A stretch of DNA of 49,767 bases from Pseudomonadota bacterium. GTDB lineage: Bacteria; Pseudomonadota; Gammaproteobacteria; Burkholderiales; Rhodocyclaceae. The notes under the pieces were generated by a model. The model saw only the letters and a program-made list of their open reading frames with translations. It made no database searches and was not told the origin of the DNA. Position 1 is the stretch's first letter, and every line of letters starts with the position of its first letter. Location of the stretch: positions 1 to 49,767 of the forward strand of contig JAFEDI010000149.1 in the NCBI GenBank assembly GCA_018241725.1. Reading direction: 5' to 3'. Made by a program: the position numbers and the translations under genes. Positions 37,546 through 46,190 of this stretch are shown here, in pieces.

Positions 37546-38004
37546 ATGGCGATGAGAGTCTGGAAGCCGAATGTGACGGTGGCGGCCGTGGTCGAACGCG
37601 ACGGACGCTTTCTGGTTGTCGAGGAGGAGACCGAGACCGGTTTGCGTTTCAACCAGCCGGCCGGGCACCTGGATCATGGGGAGTCCCTGCAGCAGGCCGT
37701 CGTCCGCGAAGCACTTGAGGAAACCGCCCATTACTTTCGGCCGGAGTTCCTGGTTGGGATTTACCAGTGGCCCAAGCCCGACAGCGACATTACTTATTTG
37801 CGTTTCACTTTCGGCGGCAGCGTTACGGGGTTCGATCCGGAGCTGCGCCTGGATTCTGGGATCGTGCGGGCCGTGTGGCTGACGCTGGAGGAGTTGCGGG
37901 AGACACGGGAGCGCCATCGCAGCCCGCTGATCCTGCAGTGTTGCGAGGATTACCTTGCCGGCCGGCGCTATCCGCTGGACCTGGTGCGCCATTACGACGC
38001 CTGA
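37546..38004 (+). CDS. NUDIX hydrolase, NudJ-like
   Basis: 152 residues. N-terminus MRVWKPNVTVAAVVERDGRFLVVEEET resembles E. coli NudJ (thiamine pyrophosphate/HMP-PP and nucleotide phosphohydrolase). NUDIX box: GHLDHGESLQQAVVREALEE, all metal-binding glutamates present, but the usual Gly after EEx is Ala (EETA). An ATG at 37552 is also possible; TAAAAT at about 37519 may be its -10. The stop TGA overlaps the ATG of the next gene by one base (TGATG), so three genes through mnmA are likely coupled. Substrate not determinable. Confidence 0.85.
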   Translation: MAMRVWKPNVTVAAVVERDGRFLVVEEETETGLRFNQPAGHLDHGESLQQAVVREALEETAHYFRPEFLVGIYQWPKPDSDITYLRFTFGGSVTGFDPELRLDSGIVRAVWLTLEELRETRERHRSPLILQCCEDYLAGRRYPLDLVRHYDA

Positions 38005-38573
38005 TGGCATGCAGGTGGGTTCTGTCCGCAGCGTTGCTACTGTGTTTCGGTGTCGCGCAAGCCACCGAGCAGGTCGTGGTGTGTTTCAACTACGGTTGTC
38101 TGAGCGAGACGACGGTGGTGTTTTCCGATGAACGCCTCGCCGAGGCTGGCGAGCGCCTGAAGCAGGCCACGTCACCGATCGAGGAAAGGGCCATCCTGGC
38201 CCAGGTCATCGGGCAGCTTTATCGTTGGGCGGGCGAGCAGTCGCCGATTCATGCCGACAGGCCGGGGGATTTCCTCGATGACGATGTGCCCGGCAAGATG
38301 GATTGCATCGATCATGCAGAGACGACGACGCGTCTGTTGAAGATGCTGGAGCGGCGCGGCATGCTGCGTTTTCATGTGGTGGATGAAGTGCATCGTCGGG
38401 TGCGCTGGCTGGTTGCCCAGCATTTCTCGGCGGTGATTCGCGAGAAAGACGCTGCTGCGCCGAAAGGCGGAGCGCGATTCGTGGTGGACTCCTGGTTTGG
38501 GGAGCACGGCGATCCTGCCGTTGTCTTGCCCCTGGAAGATTGGCTGGATGGAGAGGGACCGAATGTCTCGTAA
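38004..38573 (+). CDS. Hypothetical secreted protein with possible Cys-His-Asp catalytic residues
   Basis: 189 residues from the ATG at 38004. A signal peptide ([20 protein letters not shown], cleavage after AQA) indicates export. I do not recognise a named family. The mature part has CFNYGCLSE near its start, then [30 protein letters not shown] and [13 protein letters not shown]. The order Cys (in DCIDHA), His (in QHFSA), Asp (in VVDSWF) recalls transglutaminase/papain-like folds, so a periplasmic cysteine peptidase or amidase is conceivable. It overlaps the NUDIX stop by one base and the mnmA start by 11 bases. Function unknown. Confidence 0.75.
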   Translation: MACRWVLSAALLLCFGVAQATEQVVVCFNYGCLSETTVVFSDERLAEAGERLKQATSPIEERAILAQVIGQLYRWAGEQSPIHADRPGDFLDDDVPGKMDCIDHAETTTRLLKMLERRGMLRFHVVDEVHRRVRWLVAQHFSAVIREKDAAAPKGGARFVVDSWFGEHGDPAVVLPLEDWLDGEGPNVS

Positions 38574-39675
38574 GGAAAAAGTCATCGTCGGCATGTCCGG
38601 CGGCGTGGATTCGTCCGTGGCGGCGATGCTGCTCAAGCAGCAGGGCTACGACGTGGTCGGCCTGTTCATGAAGAACTGGGAAGACGATGACGACGATGAA
38701 TACTGTTCCACCCGGGAAGACCTGGTGGACGTGGTGTCGGTGGCCGACGTGCTGGGCATCGAGCTGGAAGTGGTGAATTTCTCCAAGGAATACAAGGAGC
38801 GGGTATTTGCCGATTTCCTGCGCGAGTACGAGGCGGGCCGCACGCCCAATCCGGATATCCTGTGCAACTCGGAGATCAAGTTCAAGGCTTTCCTCGATCA
38901 CGCCCTGGCCTTGGGGGCGGACCGCATCGCGACCGGGCATTACGCTCAGGTGCGTGAGTGGACCAACGACGGGCGTACCGAGTACCAATTGCTCAAGGCG
39001 GAAGACGGTACCAAGGATCAGAGCTACTTCCTGTATCGCTTGAATCAGGCCCAACTGTCGAAGGCCTTGTTCCCTATTGGCCATCTCTACAAGCGTGACG
39101 TGCGCAAGATGGCCGAGGCGGGAAACCTGCATGTACATGCCAAGAAGGATTCGACGGGTATTTGTTTCATCGGCGAGCGCCCGTTCAGGGAGTTCCTGTC
39201 TCGCTACTTGCCAGCCAAGCCGGGAGAGATCCGCACGCTGGAAGGCGATAAGGTGATCGGACAGCATCAGGGCCTGATGCATCACACCATCGGTCAGCGC
39301 AAGGGCCTGCAGATCGGCGGTATCAAGGGCAATCAGGATGATGCGGGCGAGCACGACGCCTGGTACGTCGCGCAGAAGGACATGGCGAAGAACGTGTTGT
39401 ACGTTGTGCAAGGCCATGATCACCCCGCGCTGCTGAAGGATCGCCTCGTGATTACAGATCTGAGCTGGGTTTCCGGTCGGGATCCGCGTACGCATTGGGT
39501 GTACACGGCCAAGCCGCGTTACCGGACTCCGGATGCGCCCTGCGAGATCGATGTCCTTGCCGATGGCCGGGCCGAGATCGCCTTTGCTCAGCCTCAGTGG
39601 GCGGTGACGCCTGGGCAGAGCGTGGTGGTCTACGAAAGCCGGGTTTGCCTGGGCGGTGGCATCATCACGGCCTGA
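38563..39675 (+). CDS. mnmA: tRNA-specific 2-thiouridylase MnmA
   Basis: 370 residues from the ATG at 38563 (GAGAGG upstream). Installs 2-thiouridine at U34 of Lys, Glu and Gln tRNAs. P-loop [10 protein letters not shown] at the N-terminus, catalytic cysteine in [12 protein letters not shown] (about 104) and the second in [11 protein letters not shown] (about 205), with DQSYFLYRL between; C-terminal beta-barrel ending [12 protein letters not shown]. It overlaps the preceding secreted-protein gene by 11 bases and is closed by a strong terminator. Confidence 0.97.
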   Translation: MSRKEKVIVGMSGGVDSSVAAMLLKQQGYDVVGLFMKNWEDDDDDEYCSTREDLVDVVSVADVLGIELEVVNFSKEYKERVFADFLREYEAGRTPNPDILCNSEIKFKAFLDHALALGADRIATGHYAQVREWTNDGRTEYQLLKAEDGTKDQSYFLYRLNQAQLSKALFPIGHLYKRDVRKMAEAGNLHVHAKKDSTGICFIGERPFREFLSRYLPAKPGEIRTLEGDKVIGQHQGLMHHTIGQRKGLQIGGIKGNQDDAGEHDAWYVAQKDMAKNVLYVVQGHDHPALLKDRLVITDLSWVSGRDPRTHWVYTAKPRYRTPDAPCEIDVLADGRAEIAFAQPQWAVTPGQSVVVYESRVCLGGGIITA

Positions 39676-39695
39676 GCCTTCTGTTGGTACATAAG

Positions 39696-39727
39696 CAAAC
39701 GGGCGCTGTGTGGCGCCCGTTTGTTTT
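39696..39727 (+). terminator. Intrinsic terminator of mnmA
   Basis: CAAACGGGCGC (39696-39706) pairs perfectly with GCGCCCGTTTG (39713-39723), an 11-bp stem with a 6-base loop, followed by TTTT. It abuts the stop codon of the convergent lytic transglycosylase gene and may serve both strands. Confidence 0.88.
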
Positions 39728-40353
39728 CATGGGGTCTGAGCTAGCCGGAAGCTCGGATAGGCCCAGTTGTGCTCCCACGCGGCACGCACCATGTTCGGAT
39801 ACTCGGGCCGCCCAAGGCTGCCGTTGTAGCGCCCCAGCGCGCGGAACAGGTCGCCCCGTTCGATGTCCAGGTAATGGCGCAGGATTGTGCAGCCAAAGCG
39901 CAGGTTGGTGCGCATGTAGAAGAGGTTGCTCTCTTGATTGCCGATCAGTTTGACCCAGAATGGCATGACCTGCATGTAGCCACGGGCGCCCGCTGAAGAC
40001 AGGGCGTATTTCTTGAAGCCGCTTTCCACCTGGATCAGGCCCAGCACCAGTTGTGGGTCGAGGCCAGCGCGGGTGGCTTCGTAGTGGATTGTCCTCAGTA
40101 GCTCTGAGCGATAGGTTTCGTCTGGGATGCGCTTGGCCAGGCGACGGGACATCTCGGCCAGCCAGCGGGCCCGCTCGGGAGAGCGTTCGAAGCTCGGGTC
40201 GAGCGGGGCCTGGTCGGCGACGGCCGCATGCAGTGCAGCCTGTACGCTGGCGGCGAGCGGCTCGTAGAGCTGATTGCCGGCATGCGCCATCGTCGCCCCG
40301 CCCAGCAGGCAGGTGGCCAGCAGGCGGGTGACGATGGGGCGCATGGGCAGCAT
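39727..40353 (-). CDS. Soluble lytic murein transglycosylase (SLT domain)
   Basis: 208 residues. A signal peptide (LLATCLLGGATMAHA) is followed by a helical region and an SLT domain (about 85-200): catalytic Glu in GLIQVESGFKKYALSSAGA, then GYMQVMPFWVK and NLRFGCTILRHYLD, and the final RYNGSLGRPEY. It cleaves peptidoglycan glycan strands with formation of 1,6-anhydromuramic ends. Start at 40353 or the ATG three codons on. It begins 5 bases after proS and is therefore cotranscribed with it. Confidence 0.9.
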   Translation of the reverse strand: MLPMRPIVTRLLATCLLGGATMAHAGNQLYEPLAASVQAALHAAVADQAPLDPSFERSPERARWLAEMSRRLAKRIPDETYRSELLRTIHYEATRAGLDPQLVLGLIQVESGFKKYALSSAGARGYMQVMPFWVKLIGNQESNLFYMRTNLRFGCTILRHYLDIERGDLFRALGRYNGSLGRPEYPNMVRAAWEHNWAYPSFRLAQTP

Positions 40354-40358
40354 GCTTC

Positions 40359-42077
40359 TCAGCCCTTCAGTTTGGCGATGACCGTGGCTGCGATGTCGCC
40401 AACGGCCAGCTTGGTGGCTTCGGCGTCGCGGCGGCCCTGATATTCGACGACGCCTTCCTTCAGGCCACGGTCGCCGATGACGACACGGTGCGGCGTGCCG
40501 ATCAGCTCATTGTCGGCCAGAAGGGAGCCCGGACGTTCGTCCCGGTCGTCGAGGAAGGCGTCGATGCCAGCTGCAACGAGCTCCCCGTAAAGCTTGTCGG
40601 CGGTTTCGCGCACCGCTTCGGACTTGGCGTAGCCCATCGGCACGATGGCCACCTGGAAGGGGGCGATGCCGTCCGGCCAAATGATGCCGCGGGCGTCGTT
40701 GTTCTGTTCGATGGCGGCGCCGAGGATGCGCGAGACGCCGATGCCGTAGCAACCCATCTCCATGACCTGTTCCTTGCCCTGTTCGTTGAGGAACTTGCAG
40801 CCGAGGGCTTCGGAGTACTTGGTGCGCAGCTGGAAGATGTGGCCGACTTCGATGCCGCGGCAGATGTCGAGGCTGCCCTTGCCGTCCGGCGACGGGTCGC
40901 CGACGACGACGTTGCGCAGGTCGGCCACTTCGGCCTCGGGGAAGTCACGGCCGATGTTGACGCCTGTGTAGTGGTAGTCGTCCTCGTTGGCGCCGGTGAC
41001 GAAATCGGCCATCGCCGCAACGGTGCGGTCCATGACCACGCGGCCCTGGAAGCCGACGGGGCCGAGGGAGCCGGCGTTGGCGCCGAAGGCCGCAAGGATG
41101 GAGGCCGGGCTTGCGAAGGTCAGCGGATTCCTGACGCCGGCGACCTTCTGGGCCTTGACCTCGTTCAGTTCATGGTCGCCGCGCAGCAGGAGCAGTACCG
41201 GCTTGCTGCCGGATGCTTCGTCGCCGTCCACCACGATCGCCTTGACGGTCTGGGTGGCTGGAATCTTCAGGAAGGCCGCCAACTCGTCGATGGTCTTGGC
41301 GCCGGGCGTGTGCACCTTGGTCAGCGTAGCGCTGGCAGCGGGGCGAGGCGTGGTCGGTGCCAGGGCTTCAGCGAGCTCCACGTTGGCCGCGTAGTCGGAG
41401 TCCGGACAGTAGGCGATGTCGTCTTCGCCGGTTTCGGCGATCACATGGAATTCGTGGGAGCCGGTGCCGCCGATCGAGCCGGTATCTGCCGCAACAGCCC
41501 GGAACTTCAGGCCGAGCCGGTTGAAGATGCGGTGGTAGGTGTCGTACATGTTGCGGTACTCCCGCTGCAGATCCTCGAAGGAACTGTGGAAAGAGTAGCC
41601 GTCCTTCATGACGAATTCGCGGCCACGCATCACGCCGAAACGGGGGCGGATCTCGTCACGGAACTTCATCTGGACCTGGTAGAAGTGCTTGGGCAGCTGG
41701 CGATAACTTTTCAGCTCTTTGCGCACCACGTCGGTGATGACTTCCTCGTGGGTCGGGCCGACGACGAAATCACGGTCGTGGCGGTCCTTGAAGCGCAGCA
41801 GCTCAGGGCCGTAGAAATCCCAGCGGCCGGATTCCTGCCACAGCTCGGCCGGTTGAACGGCGGGCATCAGCACTTCGATGGCGCCGGCCCGGTTCATCTC
41901 CTCCCGCACGATGGCTTCCACCTTGCGCAGGGCGCGCAGGCCCAGAGGCATCCAGGTATAGATACCGCCGGCGAGGCGCTTGATCAGCCCCGCGCGCATC
42001 ATCAGTTTGTGGCTGATGACTTCGGCGTCGGAAGGGGCTTCCTTGAGGGTGGAGAGGAAGAACTGGGAGGCACGCAT
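40359..42077 (-). CDS. proS: Prolyl-tRNA synthetase (bacterial type)
   Basis: 572 residues from the ATG at 42077; upstream in-frame ATGs exist, but [20 protein letters not shown] matches ProS N-termini and gives the exact family length. Class II core: [31 protein letters not shown], then an inserted YbaK-like editing domain (about 225-400; [19 protein letters not shown]), [13 protein letters not shown] and the anticodon-binding C-terminus. The operon continues into the lytic transglycosylase. It is divergent from rppH over 154 bases; TAAAAT on the minus strand near 42110 may be its -10. Confidence 0.97.
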   Translation of the reverse strand: MRASQFFLSTLKEAPSDAEVISHKLMMRAGLIKRLAGGIYTWMPLGLRALRKVEAIVREEMNRAGAIEVLMPAVQPAELWQESGRWDFYGPELLRFKDRHDRDFVVGPTHEEVITDVVRKELKSYRQLPKHFYQVQMKFRDEIRPRFGVMRGREFVMKDGYSFHSSFEDLQREYRNMYDTYHRIFNRLGLKFRAVAADTGSIGGTGSHEFHVIAETGEDDIAYCPDSDYAANVELAEALAPTTPRPAASATLTKVHTPGAKTIDELAAFLKIPATQTVKAIVVDGDEASGSKPVLLLLRGDHELNEVKAQKVAGVRNPLTFASPASILAAFGANAGSLGPVGFQGRVVMDRTVAAMADFVTGANEDDYHYTGVNIGRDFPEAEVADLRNVVVGDPSPDGKGSLDICRGIEVGHIFQLRTKYSEALGCKFLNEQGKEQVMEMGCYGIGVSRILGAAIEQNNDARGIIWPDGIAPFQVAIVPMGYAKSEAVRETADKLYGELVAAGIDAFLDDRDERPGSLLADNELIGTPHRVVIGDRGLKEGVVEYQGRRDAEATKLAVGDIAATVIAKLKG

Positions 42078-42231
42078 GACGGAGTCCATTGTTAGTACAG
42101 CATGCAATTTTAACGTGCACCTTGCGCCTTGGCGCCGCTTCTGTTGCATTGCACCGATTCGGGGCGTCGGCTTCCGTGGCAAGGGGAAATATGGAAGAAT
42201 TCCGCACAGTTCATGAATTAAAGGTTGCACC

Positions 42232-42783
42232 ATGCTCGACCGTGAAGGCTACAGGCCTAACGTCGGCATCATTCTGGTGAATGCGCGCAACGAGGTTTTC
42301 TGGGGCAAACGGATACGAGAACATTCCTGGCAGTTTCCGCAGGGCGGAATCAAGCACGGCGAGTCGCCGGAACAGGCCATGTACCGTGAGCTCTTCGAAG
42401 AAGTCGGCTTGAAGCCTGAGCACGTTCGTATCATCGGCCGCACGCGCGGCTGGTTGCGCTATGACGTGCCCAAGCACTGGATCAAGCGGGAATGGCGTAA
42501 CACCTATCGCGGCCAGAAGCAGATCTGGTTCCTGTTGCGACTGGTGGGGCGCGATTCCGACGTCTGCCTGCGTGCAAGTACTCACCCGGAGTTCGATGCC
42601 TGGCGCTGGAGTTATTATTGGGTGCCCCTTGAGGCGGTCATCGAGTTCAAGCGCGGCGTTTATCAGGCGGCGCTGCTGGAACTGTCCCGTCTGCTGTTCC
42701 GTGATCGAAGCCTCGACATCCCGGAAAGTTACCGACCGATAGTAGTGACCCCGGAATCCCCGGGAAAGCCCCCTCTCTCCTGA
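42232..42783 (+). CDS. rppH: RNA pyrophosphohydrolase RppH
   Basis: 183 residues. Begins [27 protein letters not shown], the RppH N-terminus; NUDIX box [23 protein letters not shown] is complete. RppH removes pyrophosphate from the 5' end of mRNAs and starts RNase E decay. AAAGG precedes the ATG by 8 bases. Divergent from proS. Followed immediately by an extended terminator hairpin. Confidence 0.96.
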   Translation: MLDREGYRPNVGIILVNARNEVFWGKRIREHSWQFPQGGIKHGESPEQAMYRELFEEVGLKPEHVRIIGRTRGWLRYDVPKHWIKREWRNTYRGQKQIWFLLRLVGRDSDVCLRASTHPEFDAWRWSYYWVPLEAVIEFKRGVYQAALLELSRLLFRDRSLDIPESYRPIVVTPESPGKPPLS

Positions 42784-42784
42784 C

Positions 42785-42823
42785 AAGACGTGTGCCGAGT
42801 TGAAACTTGGCACACGTCTTTTT
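42785..42823 (+). terminator. Intrinsic terminator of rppH
   Basis: AAGACGTGTGCC (42785-42796) pairs perfectly with GGCACACGTCTT (42809-42820), the stem possibly extending into the 12-base loop, followed by a T-tract (TCTTTTT). Confidence 0.92.
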
Positions 42824-42939
42824 GTCTTACCCTCCGATTGTTGCTGGTTTTGTCGCCGCCTGCGATGCGACGACGGGTCCGGGTATGCCGTTGTCGGCCA
42901 ATCCCGGTTCATTGTTGTAGGGGCACATCGGGAGACACC

Positions 42940-43533
42940 ATGGAGCGCTTGCACTATCAGCCGATCCGGCAGTTCCGGGTCAAGAGCGGCACCTGCGAAG
43001 TTGCGGATGCTTGGAGTCTGACCAAGGTCGTTGCGTCGTCGCCGGCCATCGAAGTGATGACTGACCTGAGACGAATCCCAGCGGCAACCATTTCCGACAC
43101 GGTTTCACTGGTCGAAGCCAATCACAGCATGATTTTGCGCGGTGTGCGAATGCTCTTCGCGACGGATAACGACCGCCGTGTGGTGGGCATCATCACGTCC
43201 AACGATCTGCTGGGCGAGAAACCCACGCGGGTTGCCAGGGAGCGGATGTCACGGCATGAAGAGCTGACCGTGCGCGACATCATGGTGGCAACCGAAGAGC
43301 TTGATGCGGTGACGATGGCGGAAGTCCTGCGCGCTGAGGTGGGGCATGTCGTGGCAATGCTCAAGGCCTGTGGGCGGCAGCATGCGCTCGTGGTGGAAGA
43401 GGAGGGCGGCATGACGCCGGTGATCCGGGGCATTTTCTCGGCCTCGCAGATTGCGCGCCAGATGGGCATTCCCCTGCAAACCACGGAGGTGGCACGTACG
43501 TTTGCTGAGATCGAGGCAGCTATCAGGAGTTGA
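42940..43533 (+). CDS. CBS-domain protein
   Basis: 197 residues from the ATG at 42940, which has GGGAG at a good distance; the longer open frame upstream runs through the rppH terminator region and is rejected. Two CBS motifs: DTVSLVEANHSMILRGVRMLFATDNDRRVVGIITSNDLLG (about 48-90) and the second covering VRDIMVATEELDAV to RGIFSASQIARQMG. CBS pairs bind adenosyl nucleotides as regulatory sensors. No enzymatic domain is attached. The 116 bases ahead (42824-42939) show no clear promoter. Confidence 0.85.
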   Translation: MERLHYQPIRQFRVKSGTCEVADAWSLTKVVASSPAIEVMTDLRRIPAATISDTVSLVEANHSMILRGVRMLFATDNDRRVVGIITSNDLLGEKPTRVARERMSRHEELTVRDIMVATEELDAVTMAEVLRAEVGHVVAMLKACGRQHALVVEEEGGMTPVIRGIFSASQIARQMGIPLQTTEVARTFAEIEAAIRS

Positions 43534-43634
43534 GTTTGCAGGCCGGCAAGCGCCGGGTGCTGCGCGGGTTTGGCCCGGCGAAAGGGGAGGGGAGTAGAAT
43601 CTCGGCTGTCCTCCATCCTTCCCTTTGAAACCTG

Positions 43635-44171
43635 ATGGCAGCAGTTTCCCGTTTAGCGCGTTCATGCCTTCCATTTTTCTTCGTCGCGGCAAGCGTTGCA
43701 CTCGTTGGGTGTGCAACTGGTGGTCGCACATACCTGTTTGAAGAAGAAGCCAAGTCTGCTTGGAAGGAAGTCGAGCCGGAGCTTCCCGCGTTTCCCGAGC
43801 GAGCAAATCTGATCCCTCTCGATCTGGGGGGCGAATCCACCTCATTGTCTTTTATCGATGAAAAATCGCTGACCCTTGCAGAAGACGGCGTCGTGCGCTT
43901 TACATTGGTTGTGCGTGCCGCGGGTGGTGCCCAGAACGTGAGTTTCGAGGGTATCCGCTGTGAGACGGCGGAGCGCAAGCTCTACGCGATAGGTCGCAAT
44001 GACCGGGAATGGATCAAGCCTCGTGCCGGCGACTGGCAGAGGATTTCAGACAATGGATACAACCGTCAGTACGCTTTGCTGGCGATTGATTTCTTTTGTC
44101 CGCGGGGGGCAATTCTTCCGAACCGGGATGAGATCGTGAAATCCCTGCGGCAGGCGGCCCGCCTGCGTTAG
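43635..44171 (+). CDS. CNP1-like family lipoprotein
   Basis: 178 residues. A lipoprotein signal peptide with lipobox LVGC (Cys about 26) is followed by the CNP1-like (PF08750) domain: [39 protein letters not shown] and [20 protein letters not shown]. Its function is unknown; the name comes from a neisserial gene. It precedes coq7 by 25 bases and may be cotranscribed with it. Start codon has no strong ribosome site. Confidence 0.88.
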   Translation: MAAVSRLARSCLPFFFVAASVALVGCATGGRTYLFEEEAKSAWKEVEPELPAFPERANLIPLDLGGESTSLSFIDEKSLTLAEDGVVRFTLVVRAAGGAQNVSFEGIRCETAERKLYAIGRNDREWIKPRAGDWQRISDNGYNRQYALLAIDFFCPRGAILPNRDEIVKSLRQAARLR

Positions 44172-44196
44172 CGTCAAATTTCGAGTGGAGTTTGTG

Positions 44197-44817
44197 ATGC
44201 TGGATCAACTGATTATTGGCTTTGACAAGGCCTTGCGTACGGTCTTTGCGGACGCCTACACAGTGCGTCCGGTTCCGGGGGAGGCGCTGCCTGAAGCTGA
44301 TCTGAGTGAACAGGAGAAGCGCCGTGCGGCATCCCTGATGCGAGTGAATCACTGTGGTGAAATCTGCGCTCAAGCCTTGTATCAAGGGCAGGCGTTGATG
44401 TCTCAGAATGAAGGTATCAAGAAGGCGTTGGCAGGTGCCGCGCACGAGGAGACCGAGCACTTGGCTTGGACAGAGCGCCGGATTGCTGAGTTGGGTGGGC
44501 GTAAGAGCTTCCTTAACCCGCTCTGGTACGGCGGTTCGCTAGCTATCGGTATGCTAGCCGCGCGCTTTGGCGATGGGGTGAACCTCGGCTTTTTGGCCGA
44601 AACAGAGCGCCAAGTGGAGGCCCATCTAATCAGTCACCTGGGCCGCTTGCCGGAACAGGATCAGCGTTCGCGGGAAATTGTTACCCAGATGAAGATCGAC
44701 GAAGTTGCTCATGCCGATACGGCAGTCCGCCTCGGCGCGGTGGAACTGCCGACGCCAGTGAAGGCCGCTATGAAGGCGACCTCGAAAGTCATGACTGGCG
44801 TGGCTTACTGGGTCTGA
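44197..44817 (+). CDS. coq7: Demethoxyubiquinone hydroxylase Coq7 (di-iron)
   Basis: 206 residues from the ATG at 44197; GGAG 6 bases upstream decides this over the in-frame GTG at 44185. Performs the C6 hydroxylation in ubiquinone synthesis; in betaproteobacteria it replaces UbiF. Di-iron ligands are visible in [31 protein letters not shown] (ExxH), [14 protein letters not shown] and [16 protein letters not shown] (ExxH). Peripheral inner-membrane protein. Confidence 0.95.
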   Translation: MLDQLIIGFDKALRTVFADAYTVRPVPGEALPEADLSEQEKRRAASLMRVNHCGEICAQALYQGQALMSQNEGIKKALAGAAHEETEHLAWTERRIAELGGRKSFLNPLWYGGSLAIGMLAARFGDGVNLGFLAETERQVEAHLISHLGRLPEQDQRSREIVTQMKIDEVAHADTAVRLGAVELPTPVKAAMKATSKVMTGVAYWV

Positions 44818-44828
44818 TCGGAAAGAGA

Positions 44829-45245
44829 CTAGACCTGAACGATTTCCCAGGTGTGTTCGATTTCCGCGGTCTTGCTGAGCATGATCGTGGCGGAGCAGTA
44901 CTTGTCGGACGACAGCTTGATTGCGCGCTCGACGCTCTCCGGCTTCAACTCATGGCCCGTGACGGTGTAGTGGAACGCTATACGGGTGAACACCTTGGGG
45001 TCGGCTTCGGCGCGTTCCGCCGTCAGGCGGACGCTGCAGCCCCGCACATCCTGCCGACCGCGTTTGAGAATCAGGACGACGTCAAATGCCGTGCAGCCGC
45101 CTGCGCCGGCCAGCATCAGCTCCATCGGTCGGGGGGCAAGGTCGCGCCCGCCGGCTTCCGGGGCGCCATCCATGGTGACGATATGGCCGGAACCAGTTTC
45201 CGCCATGAAGGTCATGTCGCCAACCCACTTAACTACGCACTCCAT
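44829..45245 (-). CDS. OsmC family protein (YhfA-like)
   Basis: 138 residues from the ATG at 45245, with AAGGGAAG just upstream (an in-frame TTG lies 5 codons earlier). The two redox cysteines of OsmC/Ohr-type peroxidases are at LAGAGGCTAFDVVLILK and SSDKYCSATIMLS. The compact size and the ADPKVFTRIAFHYTVTGHEL segment fit the YhfA group, for which peroxidase activity is less clear. Convergent with coq7 (11-base gap). Confidence 0.88.
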   Translation of the reverse strand: MECVVKWVGDMTFMAETGSGHIVTMDGAPEAGGRDLAPRPMELMLAGAGGCTAFDVVLILKRGRQDVRGCSVRLTAERAEADPKVFTRIAFHYTVTGHELKPESVERAIKLSSDKYCSATIMLSKTAEIEHTWEIVQV

Positions 45246-45487
45246 TCTGCTTCCCTTCAATATTGACTGTATGGAGAGGCTAGGCCCCTTCTTCCGGCGC
45301 TGATTGTAGCTGTCTTGCCGCGGGGCGCTGGAGTGTCTTTGTGCTGCAATGCCGCATTTTTGTAGGGCGAAGTTCTTATGAGTGCGCTGTGATGCGCGTC
45401 TTGGGTCGGTTGTTTTTCAATTAAATCATGGGCTTGAACGAGCTTTCTGTTGAATAAAAAAAATTTATCATTAGATACGTAATTTTA
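45246..45487. other. AT-rich intergenic region upstream of the predicted sRNA
   Basis: No gene supported. The stretch becomes strongly AT-rich from about 45420 (runs of A and T at 45456-45486), unlike the rest of the window, which would suit an UP-type promoter region for the predicted small RNA. The short open frames in it have no Shine-Dalgarno and no family resemblance. Confidence 0.5.
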
Positions 45488-45502
45488 TTGTGCAATGCAC
45501 AA
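45488..45502. promoter_or_regulatory. Operator-like inverted repeat upstream of the sRNA promoter
   Basis: TTGTGCAATGCACAA is a perfect inverted repeat (TTGTGC/GCACAA, 3-base spacer), centred about 50 bases before the predicted sRNA start and just ahead of its -35. The pattern recalls TGCA-rich operators such as those of polyhydroxyalkanoate regulators (PhaR); assignment is tentative. Confidence 0.4.
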
Positions 45503-45509
45503 AAAAATC

Positions 45510-45538
45510 TTGCACCAAGGGGGCAGGGGGGAGATAAT
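45510..45538 (+). promoter_or_regulatory. Predicted promoter of the sRNA
   Basis: TTGCAC (45510-45515), a 17-base spacer, GATAAT (45533-45538). The -10 matches the consensus at five of six positions, the -35 at three; spacing is optimal. Start expected near 45545. Confidence 0.45.
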
Positions 45539-45544
45539 TTGCTC

Positions 45545-45647
45545 AGTCCAGTTGCTTTTGTTGTTTGAAGCGGCTGAAAGGTGTCTCCTCCACCCTCCTC
45601 CTTTGGTGTGGATTTAGCGCAGATCTCCCCGATCTGCGCTTTTTTTT
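45545..45647 (+). ncRNA. Predicted ~100-nt small RNA with anti-Shine-Dalgarno loops
   Basis: Between promoter and terminator no open frame with a ribosome site is seen, but the RNA folds into clear elements. Stem 1: CAGTTGCTT (45549-45557) with AAGCGGCTG (45568-45576), nine pairs including two G-U that exist only in the plus-strand RNA, with a U-rich loop. Next, GGTG (45580-45583), CACC (45591-45594), GGTG (45605-45608): CACC can pair with either neighbour, exposing TCTCCTC or CTCCTCCTTT, both complementary to Shine-Dalgarno sequences. Last, the terminator at 45617-45647. This layout recalls Neisseria NmsR/RcoF and alphaproteobacterial CcsR-type RNAs. Expression is not shown by sequence. Confidence 0.5.
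45617..45647 (+). terminator. Intrinsic terminator of the predicted sRNA
   Basis: GCGCAGATC (45617-45625), loop TCCCC, GATCTGCGC (45631-45639), then TTTTTTTT. A textbook terminator with no protein gene upstream on the plus strand for 800 bases, which argues that an untranslated RNA is made here. Confidence 0.92.
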
Positions 45648-45662
45648 GCCTTGATTTAGTGT

Positions 45663-45692
45663 TTGACACTGGCCTTGAGCCTAGGGTAAAAT
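45663..45692 (+). promoter_or_regulatory. Sigma-70 promoter of rplM-rpsI
   Basis: TTGACA (45663-45668), an 18-base spacer, TAAAAT (45687-45692); a perfect -35 and a near-consensus -10. Leader of about 50 bases to rplM. Confidence 0.8.
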
Positions 45693-45749
45693 CCGCGGCT
45701 TTCCGAATTATGGTCGTTCCCGGTGTCGGGAAAAGTCAGAGGGATCTTC

Positions 45750-46178
45750 ATGAAAACGTTTTCTGCCAAGCCGCATGAGGTCAAGCGCGACTGGTTCGTC
45801 GTTGATGCGACGGACTTGGTCCTTGGTCGGCTTGCTTCCCAAGTTGCGCTTCGCTTGCGCGGCAAACATAAAGCCATCTACACCCCGCACGTTGATACCG
45901 GTGACTTCATCGTTGTCGTCAATGTCGACAAGCTGCGTGTAACCGGCACCAAGGCCCAGGACAAAAAGTACTACCGTCACTCCGGTTACCCGGGCGGTAT
46001 CTACGAAACCAATTTTACCAAGCTGCAGCAGCGTTTCCCGGCTCGCGTGCTTGAGAAGGCCGTCAAGGGCATGCTGCCCAAGGGGCCGCTCGGCTACGCC
46101 ATGCTGAAGAAGCTGAAGTGCTACGCCGGTGCTGAGCATCCGCATGCCGCACAGCAGCCCCAAGTTCTCGCGATTTAA
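45750..46178 (+). CDS. rplM: 50S ribosomal protein L13 (uL13)
   Basis: 142 residues from the ATG at 45750 (GAGGG upstream); begins [20 protein letters not shown] as in other L13 proteins, with [20 protein letters not shown] and VRGMLPK-like [19 protein letters not shown]. Early assembly protein of the large subunit. Twelve bases from rpsI, the near-universal L13-S9 operon. Confidence 0.98.
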   Translation: MKTFSAKPHEVKRDWFVVDATDLVLGRLASQVALRLRGKHKAIYTPHVDTGDFIVVVNVDKLRVTGTKAQDKKYYRHSGYPGGIYETNFTKLQQRFPARVLEKAVKGMLPKGPLGYAMLKKLKCYAGAEHPHAAQQPQVLAI

Positions 46179-46190
46179 CAGGAGCCGATA

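Noticed and set aside
45421-45669. Short open frames in the intergenic region upstream of rplM (82 codons minus, 65 codons plus)
   Set aside because: No ribosome sites, AT-driven composition and overlap with the terminator hairpin; an untranslated RNA explains the region better.
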